Shown here: positions 1-5,248 of the stretch, one piece after another | Layout: the number at the start of each line of letters is the position of its first letter | Position numbering within the stretch: position 1 is the first letter of the stretch | From: an uncultured Oscillospiraceae bacterium | GTDB taxonomy: Bacteria; Bacillota; Clostridia; Oscillospirales; Ruminococcaceae | DNA: 5,390 nucleotides | Direction: 5' to 3' | Assembly: GCA_934456315.1 (NCBI GenBank) | Contig: CAKSHG010000158.1 | Location: forward strand, 1-5,390 | Notes under the pieces: model-generated | What the model saw: only the letters and a program-made list of their open reading frames with translations | The model's database searches: none | Told to the model about the DNA's origin: nothing | Position numbers and translations under genes: made by a program

Positions 1-440
1 TCAAGCTGAAACGGCGGCTGTACATGATAGGCTCCGGGCTGCTGGAGGCGTACAACTGCGGCGCGTGGGACACTGAAACTACGATGATGTTCAGCCTGCG
101 CGCGGGGAGAAGCTCCCATGTAGACGCTGCAGACCCCCAAAAGCTTGCGAATCCGGCGAGATTCCGGGAGGTCAGCATGATGAGCGTTGATCACATGTTA
201 CAGGGCGACGCGGCTACATTCATAAAGTACGATGTAGAGGGCAGCGAGAAGCAGGCTCTGGACGGCGCGAAGAAAACCATCGCGGAGCACCGTCCGAAGC
301 TCTCCGTGGCGCTGTATCACCGCAACGAGGACATGTTTGCGATACCGCTCCAGATAGCGGAGCTGAACCGCAAATATAAGTTCTACATGAGGCATCACCC
401 GTATATCCCGGACTGGGATACGAATTTATACTGCATTTGA
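1..440 (+). CDS. FkbM-family methyltransferase, C-terminal part (5' end outside window)
   Basis: The reading frame is open from the first complete codon at base 3 to the TGA at 438-440, so the true start lies upstream; the Met codon at 24 is probably internal. The hallmark of the FkbM family is visible at 231-248, the DVEGSE motif preceded by FIKY, followed by an ALDGAKKTI helix, the PKLSVALYHR strand, a DMFAIPLQI segment and KFYMRHH near the end. This order matches the C-terminal half of the SAM-dependent FkbM Rossmann fold, in which the acidic DxEGxE stretch lies near the active site. The family methylates hydroxyl groups on sugars or other small molecules, often in polysaccharide or glycan clusters. 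The substrate cannot be told from this fragment. Nine bases separate it from the next gene, which suggests co-transcription. Confidence 0.85.
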   Translation, partial: KLKRRLYMIGSGLLEAYNCGAWDTETTMMFSLRAGRSSHVDAADPQKLANPARFREVSMMSVDHMLQGDAATFIKYDVEGSEKQALDGAKKTIAEHRPKLSVALYHRNEDMFAIPLQIAELNRKYKFYMRHHPYIPDWDTNLYCI

Positions 441-449
441 GGGTAGACA

Positions 450-1244
450 ATGAAGATAGTTATTGGAATAGTGCTGATATCGCTGGTGATACTCGGGCTC
501 ATCGCGTACATGATACTTATGCTGAACGCCCGGGAGATGATATTCTGCGGCGACCTCAAGAATGAAACGGGCACCGGTGCGCAGATAACCAGGGTCTACA
601 CCACCGATCTCAACGCCAACGAAACGCTCTCCGAGATAATCGTGAAGATGAACGAATCGGATACCGAGTCGGTCCAGAAATCCGATATCACCGAGGTGCT
701 GGCGCAGTATCAGAATATAATTTACGCTCCGGTGTTCACGATAAACGTGACCAAGACGGATACGGCTACCTACATCATTGACGGCAGAGTACTGAACGGC
801 CTTGACGAGAACGGCGACCCGGCAGTTCCGGATTACCGCCATGAGAAAATGCAGCTCAACGCCGTAGTCACAAACGGCAGGATAATCGCCGCGCAGAACG
901 TATACGACAACGGCACCGATGAGGCGCAGGATATCCAGGACGTGGTGTTCACAGAGCGGCAGAAGGTCATCGACCCGATAGTTACCGGTGCGGATTCCGA
1001 AGCGGCGTTCGCATTCCAGGACTGCGACAGCTTCCGCGTTATCGTCAACGGCACGGGATTCACGGAAATGCCGTCTGTAACGTTCGTGTATGTTTACAAT
1101 GTTGACGCGGTGAATCCGCTGGATTTCACGTCGATATCCAATGATTCCCTCGCGGTGAAGATGGATCTTTCCTACGACGACAAGGGCGATCTTGCGGCGT
1201 CTTACGAGCTGCTGAAAACTGTTACGGCGGATACCCAGCAGTAA
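450..1244 (+). CDS. Hypothetical membrane-anchored protein, 264 aa
   Basis: I do not recognise a named family. Residues 3-27 form one strongly hydrophobic helix after a Lys at position 2, predicting an N-in, C-out signal anchor. No lipobox or signal-peptidase site is obvious. The remaining ~235 residues are polar and rich in Asp, Asn, Thr and Val, with alternating strand-like stretches (for example FTINVTKT, TYIIDGRVL, FRVIVNGT, VTFVYVYNV). This suggests a beta-rich extracytoplasmic domain, possibly Ig-like; that is inference. A lone Cys lies just after the helix (CGDLKN) and another in the C-terminal half (DCDSF), so one extracellular disulfide is possible. The start is supported by GAGGGT at 439-444, five bases before the ATG and overlapping the upstream stop, so translation may be coupled to the FkbM gene. 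A cell-envelope role is plausible but unproven. Confidence 0.75.
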   Translation: MKIVIGIVLISLVILGLIAYMILMLNAREMIFCGDLKNETGTGAQITRVYTTDLNANETLSEIIVKMNESDTESVQKSDITEVLAQYQNIIYAPVFTINVTKTDTATYIIDGRVLNGLDENGDPAVPDYRHEKMQLNAVVTNGRIIAAQNVYDNGTDEAQDIQDVVFTERQKVIDPIVTGADSEAAFAFQDCDSFRVIVNGTGFTEMPSVTFVYVYNVDAVNPLDFTSISNDSLAVKMDLSYDDKGDLAASYELLKTVTADTQQ

Positions 1245-1269
1245 TGGCGTGCTTGAATTGAATAAGGGA

Positions 1270-1382
1270 ACCTCTGAAAACCGGTGTGAGAAGCAAAAAT
1301 GAGCAGGACGTGCCAGATTCTGGGAAAGCCGACGAAGATGGAGCACACTGCCCATTTTCGCTCACATGAGTTTTTTAGAGGT
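1270..1382. repeat. Imperfect foldback element (MITE-like or structured RNA)
   Basis: The two ends are inverted copies. ACCTCTGAAAAC at 1270-1281 pairs with 1370-1382 with one G-T pair and one bulged T. Inside this, TGTGAG (1285-1290) pairs exactly with CTCACA (1361-1366), AAAATG (1296-1301) with CATTTT (1353-1358), GCAG (1303-1306) with CTGC (1348-1351), and GTGC (1310-1313) with GCAC (1343-1346). The apex contains CCAGATTCTGG (1313-1323), a small hairpin that competes with the GTGC pairing. Pairing is therefore nested over almost the whole length. Weaker complementarity continues outward to about 1263 and 1389. No open frame of gene-like quality explains it. It resembles a short non-autonomous transposon-derived repeat, or a structured RNA in the 5' leader of the next gene. 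Copy number in the genome cannot be seen here. Confidence 0.6.
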
Positions 1383-1393
1383 GACCATAATGC
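1371..1393 (+). repeat. Direct repeat copy 1: T-run, Shine-Dalgarno and ATG
   Basis: Six T's, then AGAGGTGA (1377-1384) and an ATG at 1390. The same arrangement recurs at 1417-1438: five T's, CAGAGGTGAT and the ATG of the radical SAM gene. The core TTTTTYAGAGGTGA is shared with one pyrimidine difference. This copy is also the right arm of the foldback element, so its ribosome binding site can be hidden in the stem. Confidence 0.6.
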
Positions 1394-1431
1394 GTCCGGA
1401 GAGTTCTGCTCTCCGGATTTTTCAGAGGTGA
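1390..1431 (+). CDS. Possible 13-codon leader ORF upstream of the radical SAM gene
   Basis: ATG at 1390 opens a 13-residue frame (MRPESSALRIFQR) ending in TGA at 1429-1431, four bases before the ATG of the next gene. It has a strong ribosome binding site, AGAGGTGA at 1377-1384, five bases before the ATG. The coding stretch spans the whole intrinsic terminator at 1395-1422, so a ribosome translating it would hinder hairpin formation. There is no run of a single regulatory amino acid of the kind found in classical attenuators. It may be a real leader peptide or a chance by-product of a duplicated start site; the sequence alone cannot decide. Confidence 0.3.
   Translation: MRPESSALRIFQR
1395..1422 (+). 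terminator. Intrinsic (rho-independent) terminator
   Basis: A perfect nine-pair stem, TCCGGAGAG (1395-1403) with CTCTCCGGA (1409-1417), closes a five-base loop TTCTG and is followed directly by five T's (1418-1422). G1394 could add a G-U pair at the base. This is a textbook intrinsic terminator for transcripts coming from the 450-1244 gene. It is odd in that the next start codon lies only 13 bases beyond the T-run, leaving no room for a separate promoter. The radical SAM gene must therefore be transcribed through it, so it may act as an attenuator. Confidence 0.8.
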
Positions 1432-1432
1432 T
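1424..1432 (+). promoter_or_regulatory. Ribosome binding site of the radical SAM gene
   Basis: AGAGGTGAT matches the 3' end of 16S rRNA well (consensus AGGAGGTGAT) and ends three bases before the ATG at 1436. Together with the T's before it (1419-1423), this site is the exact complement of ACCTCTGAAAA at 1270-1280. It could therefore be sequestered by the left end of the foldback element. Confidence 0.7.
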
Positions 1433-1435
1433 AGA

Positions 1436-2326
1436 ATGATTTGCAGACTCTGCCCGAGGGAGTGCGGCATAGACCGCAGCGTTTCCCGGGGATTCTGCGG
1501 AATGGGGGAGGTTCCAAGGCTCGCAAGGGCGGCTCTCCATCAGTGGGAGGAGCCGTGCATAAGCGGCGACCCGGACGATTCCGGGCAGACCGGCAGCGGG
1601 ACGGTGTTCTTCTCCGGGTGCGTAATGAGGTGCGTGTTCTGCCAGAATCATGAGGTCAGCGCAGGCGGCTTCGGAAAGGACCTCACGGTGGAGCGGCTCG
1701 CCGGGATCTTCCTGGAGCTTCAGGAGCGCGGCGCATACAATATCAACCTTGTAAGTCCCACGCCGTTCGTCCCGCAGATAATTCGGGCACTGGACATCGC
1801 AAAGCCGCGGCTGAATATCCCGGTGGTGTACAACACGGGCGGCTATGAGCGGGTGGAAACCCTCCGGGCACTGGAGGGGTATGTCGATATCTTCCTGCCG
1901 GACGTAAAGTACTATTCCGATGATCTTGCCGTGGAGCTGTCGCAGGCTCCGCGCTACTTTGAAACTGCGATGAACGCCGTCGGAGAGATGTTAAGGCAGA
2001 CCGGCAGACCGCAATTTTCCGGGGACATGCTGAAAAAGGGCGTGGTCGTGCGGCATCTGGTGCTCCCGTATCACTACAGGGATTCGGTGGAGGTCATACG
2101 GCGGGTCGGGGAGCGGTTCGGAAAGGACGTGCTTTTCAGTCTGATGAGCCAGTATACCCCGTTCTGGAAAGCAAAGGAGATCCCCAGGCTGAACCGCAGG
2201 ATAACCACGTTCGAGTACCGGAAGGCTCTTGACGCCGTTTACGCGGCGGGGCTCGAGGGCTTCATGCAGGAGAGAAGCTCCGCCAGGGAGGAGTATACCC
2301 CGGATTTTGACCTCACCGGAATATAA
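1436..2326 (+). CDS. Radical SAM protein, PflX / pyruvate-formate-lyase-activase-like (COG1313 type)
   Basis: The 296-residue protein carries the radical SAM signature CxxxCxxC at Cys62, Cys66 and Cys69 (in FFSGCVMRCVFCQN), which binds a [4Fe-4S] cluster that cleaves S-adenosylmethionine. Other family marks are a GSGTVFFSGC lead-in, NINLVSPTPF at 102-111, an NTGGYE strand at 133-138 and LPDVKY at 154-159. An N-terminal cysteine group (Cys3, Cys6, Cys10, Cys21) precedes the core, as is usual for the PflX branch, and may hold another metal site. The length suits the family. Its name comes from similarity to PFL-activating enzymes; the true substrate of PflX proteins is not established to my knowledge, and no glycyl-radical enzyme gene lies nearby in this window. 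It has no close promoter of its own and sits just after a terminator, so expression probably depends on read-through or on an upstream promoter. Confidence 0.88.
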   Translation: MICRLCPRECGIDRSVSRGFCGMGEVPRLARAALHQWEEPCISGDPDDSGQTGSGTVFFSGCVMRCVFCQNHEVSAGGFGKDLTVERLAGIFLELQERGAYNINLVSPTPFVPQIIRALDIAKPRLNIPVVYNTGGYERVETLRALEGYVDIFLPDVKYYSDDLAVELSQAPRYFETAMNAVGEMLRQTGRPQFSGDMLKKGVVVRHLVLPYHYRDSVEVIRRVGERFGKDVLFSLMSQYTPFWKAKEIPRLNRRITTFEYRKALDAVYAAGLEGFMQERSSAREEYTPDFDLTGI

Positions 2327-2332
2327 ATTTGA

Positions 2333-2370
2333 TGATTTTATAAAATTTAACTTTACAAAATCAGTTTTTT
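2333..2370 (+). terminator. AT-rich dyad followed by T-run: weak terminator or operator
   Basis: TGATTTTATAAA (2333-2344) pairs with TTTACAAAATCA (2352-2363) with a single A-C mismatch across a seven-base loop, followed by G and six T's (2365-2370). Position and T-run fit termination after the radical SAM gene, whose stop is at 2324-2326. However, the stem has only one G-C pair, so it would be weak. The right arm overlaps the candidate -35 box TTTACA at 2352-2357, so it could equally be a regulator-binding dyad. Confidence 0.4.
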
Positions 2371-2380
2371 GTGGTAAAGT
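2352..2380 (+). promoter_or_regulatory. Candidate sigma-A promoter for the hydrolase-Rsm22 pair
   Basis: TTTACA (2352-2357; four of six to TTGACA consensus) is separated by 17 bases from TAAAGT (2375-2380; four of six to TATAAT). It sits in the most AT-rich stretch of the window. Transcription would start near 2387, giving a ~32-base leader that contains the AGGAG used for the start at 2419. Confidence 0.45.
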
Positions 2381-2404
2381 AGTATTATGAAAATTACTAC
2401 ATGC

Positions 2405-2409
2405 AGGAG
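2405..2409 (+). promoter_or_regulatory. Ribosome binding site that sets the hydrolase start at 2419
   Basis: AGGAG lies nine bases before ATG 2419. An in-frame ATG at 2401 is four bases upstream of this site and has no Shine-Dalgarno of its own, so 2419 is preferred. Confidence 0.7.
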
Positions 2410-2418
2410 AATAAAGAA

Positions 2419-3183
2419 ATGACTGATTTTTCCAAGCTGAATTTGGGAATAGACGGTGACAGTATCACCGCCGGTGAACAGTGGAGCTACCATGTTTATA
2501 AGAACCTCGGAATGAAGTCGCACAGCAATGTTGCGGTTGGAAGTTCGGTGTGGTACAAGCGTACATTCGAGGTCGCAGGAAAGACCGTCACAACGCAGGA
2601 CTACGGCGCGGCTGACTTCGCCGGGATAAGCGACGGCTGGGAGCCTACGGACGACCCGGTCGAGATGCAGAAGCGCGCTAACAACTGCGCAGTGGTGCAT
2701 ATCCAGCGTTTCCTCGCGGAGGTAAGGAGCGGCAACTTCCCGAAGCCCGACATCTTTGCATTCGCGATGGGCACCAACGACCTGACCGAATTCATCGGCG
2801 ACGCCGACAAGGTTCTGACCGGAAAGGAGCTTTCCGGCAACGAAAACATCGACCTGTTCACCGAGGCGGGCGCGGCAAGATGGTGCATTCAGACTATCCA
2901 GGAGAACTTCCCGGAGGCGAGAGTGTTCGTTATGACGCCTATCCAGACCGCCACTCCCGAGCACAACAGGAAGATAGAAAAGACCATCGACTGCCTTACA
3001 AAGATATGCAGAGGGCTTTCCGTCCAGATGATGGACGCTTACAGCAACTGCGGTATCTGCGAGAAATTCGAGGTCATAGGCGGCAGAGGCAAGTACCTCA
3101 AGGACGGTCTGCACCCGGACGTTGAGGGTCAGACCCTCGAGGGCGCGTTTGCCACCAAGGAAATACGCAACAACTATTTTTAA
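2419..3183 (+). CDS. SGNH/GDSL-family hydrolase (esterase/lipase-like), cytoplasmic
   Basis: This 254-residue protein keeps all the SGNH blocks. Block I is GDSIT at residues 13-17, with Ser15 as the predicted nucleophile. Block II is the Gly of NVAVGSS (about Gly41), which helps form the oxyanion hole. Block III is GTND at 118-121, with Asn120. Block V is DGLHPD, with Asp229 and His232 completing the triad. The family hydrolyses esters, for example removing acetyl groups from sugars or fatty acyl groups; the substrate here is not evident. No signal peptide or membrane segment is present, so it should act in the cytoplasm. The usual location of the C-terminal DxxH close to the end fits a full-length enzyme. 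Choosing ATG 2419 over ATG 2401 rests on the AGGAG at 2405-2409. An 11-base gap carrying a ribosome binding site joins it to the next gene, implying one operon. Confidence 0.85.
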   Translation: MTDFSKLNLGIDGDSITAGEQWSYHVYKNLGMKSHSNVAVGSSVWYKRTFEVAGKTVTTQDYGAADFAGISDGWEPTDDPVEMQKRANNCAVVHIQRFLAEVRSGNFPKPDIFAFAMGTNDLTEFIGDADKVLTGKELSGNENIDLFTEAGAARWCIQTIQENFPEARVFVMTPIQTATPEHNRKIEKTIDCLTKICRGLSVQMMDAYSNCGICEKFEVIGGRGKYLKDGLHPDVEGQTLEGAFATKEIRNNYF

Positions 3184-3194
3184 AGAGGACGTAT

Positions 3195-4145
3195 ATGGAA
3201 TTTCCGGCAGAGCTGCGCGGCGAAGTCGAGCGGCTGCTATCTGAAGAAAATACCGATAATCTCGCGAGGGCGGCAGAGGGAATATCCGCGCGCTACCGCG
3301 AAAACGACGGCAGCGGGAAGCGCCTGGTCAGCTCCCGGAGGGATATCCTTGCGTATTCCGCGGTCAGAATGCCCGCGACCTTCGGCGCGGTGAGCCGTTC
3401 GCTGGAGCTGGCACTGGAGTGCTTCCCCGATGATGGATTCAGCACGGTGCTGGATATCGGCGCGGGTACCGGAGCGGCTACGCATGCGGCGGCGCTTGCC
3501 GCTGACTGCGGAGAGTTCACCTGCATAGAGCGCGAGCCGGAGATGATCGCCGTCGGGAAGCAGCTCACAAAGTTCTGCGGAGTTCCCGCCGTGTGGAAGC
3601 AGGGCGACATCACTTCCGGCTTCGATGAAAGCGCAGAGCTTGTGATGTGCTCCTACTGCCTGAACGAGCTGACCGAAAGCGCCCGCAGAAAGGCTGTGGA
3701 GCGGCTCTGGAACAGCACGCAGCGGCTTCTGCTCATTGTTGAGCCGGGTACTCCGGAGGGGTACTCCCGGATACTTTCGGCGCGGGAACAGCTCATCGGG
3801 CTGGGAGCGCGCATCGCAGCGCCCTGTCCGCAGGAGAGCGGCTGTCCGCTGGAAAAGGGCGACTGGTGTCATTTTACGGTGCGGGTAGCAAGGAGCAGGC
3901 TGCATAAGCAGCTGAAGGGCGGAGATGTTCCGTATGAGGACGAGAAGTTCTGCTTCCTGGCGGCTTCCCGGGAGGAAACAACGCCGTGCGCGGCGCGCGT
4001 GCTCCGCCACCCCAGGATAGACAGCGGCCGTATAACGCTGCGGCTGTGCACTCCGGGCGGGATCGAGGAGCGCATGGTGACCAAGAAAAGCCCGCAGTTC
4101 AAGGCGGCGAGAAAATCCGACGCCGGCGACAGTTTCGGTACATAA
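3195..4145 (+). CDS. Rsm22/METTL17-family small-ribosomal-subunit protein (SAM-dependent methyltransferase fold)
   Basis: Of 316 residues, 84-96 form a SAM-binding loop (TVLDIGAGTGAAT), with SYCLNEL at 153-159 and LLIVEPGTPEGY at 179-190, all typical of Rsm22 proteins. C-terminal to this fold are Cys211, Cys217 and Cys225 (CPQESGCPL ... DWCHF) and Cys285 in LRLCTPGG. The spacings of 6, 8 and 60 agree with the four-cysteine [4Fe-4S] signature described for mitochondrial METTL17. The segment ARVLRHPRIDSGRITLRLCTPGGI is also characteristic. Yeast Rsm22 and METTL17 act in assembly of the mitochondrial small ribosomal subunit. The bacterial proteins are presumed to bind 16S rRNA or the small subunit, but whether they methylate anything is unclear. 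AGAGGA at 3184-3189, with spacing of five bases, supports the start. The Lys/Arg-rich tail after residue 296 could contact RNA; this is inference. Confidence 0.85.
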   Translation: MEFPAELRGEVERLLSEENTDNLARAAEGISARYRENDGSGKRLVSSRRDILAYSAVRMPATFGAVSRSLELALECFPDDGFSTVLDIGAGTGAATHAAALAADCGEFTCIEREPEMIAVGKQLTKFCGVPAVWKQGDITSGFDESAELVMCSYCLNELTESARRKAVERLWNSTQRLLLIVEPGTPEGYSRILSAREQLIGLGARIAAPCPQESGCPLEKGDWCHFTVRVARSRLHKQLKGGDVPYEDEKFCFLAASREETTPCAARVLRHPRIDSGRITLRLCTPGGIEERMVTKKSPQFKAARKSDAGDSFGT

Positions 4146-4216
4146 AGGGAAAAGGGATATTAAGGCTAAATGCCTGAATATATTATCAACAACAATATTG
4201 TATGGAGGTAATTGAC
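4146..4216 (+). promoter_or_regulatory. AT-rich leader, probable promoter of the secreted-protein gene
   Basis: This 71-base gap changes sharply to AT-rich sequence. Overlapping -10-like hexamers TATATT (4179-4184) and TATTAT (4181-4186) are present, but no good -35 box lies 16-18 bases upstream. A perfect ten-base palindrome ACAATATTGT (4192-4201) follows, close to the expected transcription start, and could bind a regulator or be chance. No terminator hairpin is visible after the Rsm22 gene; AGGC-TAAAT-GCCT (4162-4174) has only four pairs and no T-run. Confidence 0.35.
4204..4208 (+). promoter_or_regulatory. Strong ribosome binding site that sets the start at 4217
   Basis: GGAGG at 4204-4208, extending into T4209, stands eight bases before ATG 4217. 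An in-frame ATG at 4202 overlaps this site and would put five extra residues before the signal peptide, so 4217 is the credible start. Confidence 0.8.
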
Positions 4217-5248
4217 ATGTTCAAGAAAACCACAGCGGCTATTTTATTAAGCGCAGTACTCATGGCTGGCTCTTCTGTATCTGCTTTTGCAGAGGCGCCT
4301 GTGCAGACCGTTGTCGTAGAGCAGGAGTACGCTGCTTCTGCGGCTAAGACCTGGGACGGCAAGGCTGCTCTCCAGGCTGGTCAGAAGTATGTTATCAAGA
4401 AGAACACCACTGTTTCCGGCAAGGTAACTCTCCCCAAGGGCACTACGCTTACCGTTAACAAGGGCGCAAAGCTCACCATCGGCTCAAAGGGCGCGCTGAC
4501 CGTCAAGGGCACACTGTCCGTCAAGTCCGGCGCAACGCTCGCAGTAAGCGGCACGCTGACCACTGCAAAGGGCAGCAAGGTTACAGACGCAGGCACCATC
4601 AAGTTCGGCAAGACTGCCAAGGTAACTCTCGGCGGCAAGCTGACTGTTTCCAAGACTGGTAAGGTAACAGGCACTCCCAAGAGCATCAAGCTCGCAAAGA
4701 CTGGCACGGTCGCCATGAAGGGCACCAACTCCTGCAAGAAGCTGGCTGCGCTCCTCAATACCACCGCAGATACGACCGCGCAGGACAAGAAGGATATCGA
4801 AACTCTGCTGAACAATGTCGCAAATAAGGTACTCAAGGACGGCGACCTGTACGGCGCAGTAAAGATGGCTGTACCGGCTGATCTCCTCAAGCAGGCAGAG
4901 GAAGAATTCGCAGCCTACACCAAGGAGCTTGACCCCGCTGACGAGGCTTACGGCATGACATTCGAGCAGTTCATCAACGCTATGTTCACCGCACTTGTCG
5001 GCGACATGGCAGCTACAGTTGATTCCGCAAAGGTAACTGTAACAGACCTGACCGACTGCAAGAGCAAGCTCACCGACGAGCAGAAGCAGATGTTCGCAAA
5101 CTCCGGCGATATCACCAAGGCATACGTTGCCAAGGTAAAGACTGATGTCACCTTTAAGCCGGGCGTTGATACAAGCAAATACAATACTGATGAAATTGGC
5201 GAACTGACCATGGTATACGCAGGCGGCAACTGGTACATCGCAGGCTGA
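4217..5248 (+). CDS. Secreted protein with beta-solenoid-like repeats and a C-terminal alpha/beta domain
   Basis: The 343-residue protein starts with a Sec signal peptide: Lys3-Lys4, a hydrophobic core at about 5-17, and a probable type I cleavage site SAFA|EA after residue 25. There is no lipobox Cys. Residues ~55-170 consist of short repeats of about 6-10 residues of the form G-x-L-T-V-x-x-G (for example TTLTVNKG, AKLTIGSKG, ALTVKG, ATLAVSG, KLTVSKTG), suggesting a right-handed beta-helix. Residues ~175-343 are helix-rich and then strand-rich, ending in MVYAGGNWYIAG. That ending resembles NTF2-like or immunity/lipoprotein-type domains that close with a GxWY strand. No LPxTG anchor or dockerin is present. 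The protein has no Arg or His and many Lys. It uses ATC/ATT but no ATA for Ile, unlike the ATA-rich 450-1244 gene, which hints at high expression. Function is unknown; a surface-associated or structural role is a guess. Confidence 0.75.
   Translation: MFKKTTAAILLSAVLMAGSSVSAFAEAPVQTVVVEQEYAASAAKTWDGKAALQAGQKYVIKKNTTVSGKVTLPKGTTLTVNKGAKLTIGSKGALTVKGTLSVKSGATLAVSGTLTTAKGSKVTDAGTIKFGKTAKVTLGGKLTVSKTGKVTGTPKSIKLAKTGTVAMKGTNSCKKLAALLNTTADTTAQDKKDIETLLNNVANKVLKDGDLYGAVKMAVPADLLKQAEEEFAAYTKELDPADEAYGMTFEQFINAMFTALVGDMAATVDSAKVTVTDLTDCKSKLTDEQKQMFANSGDITKAYVAKVKTDVTFKPGVDTSKYNTDEIGELTMVYAGGNWYIAG

Noticed and set aside
426..1355. Long minus-strand open frame (309 codons) opposite the membrane-protein gene
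   Set aside because: It lies antisense to a well-supported gene with its own ribosome binding site and membrane helix. Its product is Arg/His/Leu/Val-rich in the way antisense frames of GC-rich genes are, and its start falls inside the foldback element.
1202..1651. Minus-strand frame of 149 codons crossing the foldback element
   Set aside because: It runs through the terminator and into the 5' end of the radical SAM gene, antisense to its conserved cysteine motifs; no supported start or family.
2387..2422. Eleven-codon ORF (MKITTCRRIKK) whose stop overlaps the hydrolase start as ATGA
   Set aside because: There is no Shine-Dalgarno sequence before its ATG, and the predicted transcription start falls on it. 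The ATGA overlap is likely coincidental.
2353..3114. Minus-strand open frame (253 codons) opposite the SGNH hydrolase
   Set aside because: All SGNH catalytic motifs are on the + strand; the antisense product shows no recognisable domain and would begin within that gene.
3237..4010. Minus-strand open frame opposite the Rsm22-type gene
   Set aside because: The + strand frame has the SAM loop and four-cysteine signature; the antisense product is Arg/Pro/Ala-rich without motifs.
4162..4174. AGGC-TAAAT-GCCT hairpin after the Rsm22-type gene as a terminator
   Set aside because: Only four base pairs and no following T-run.
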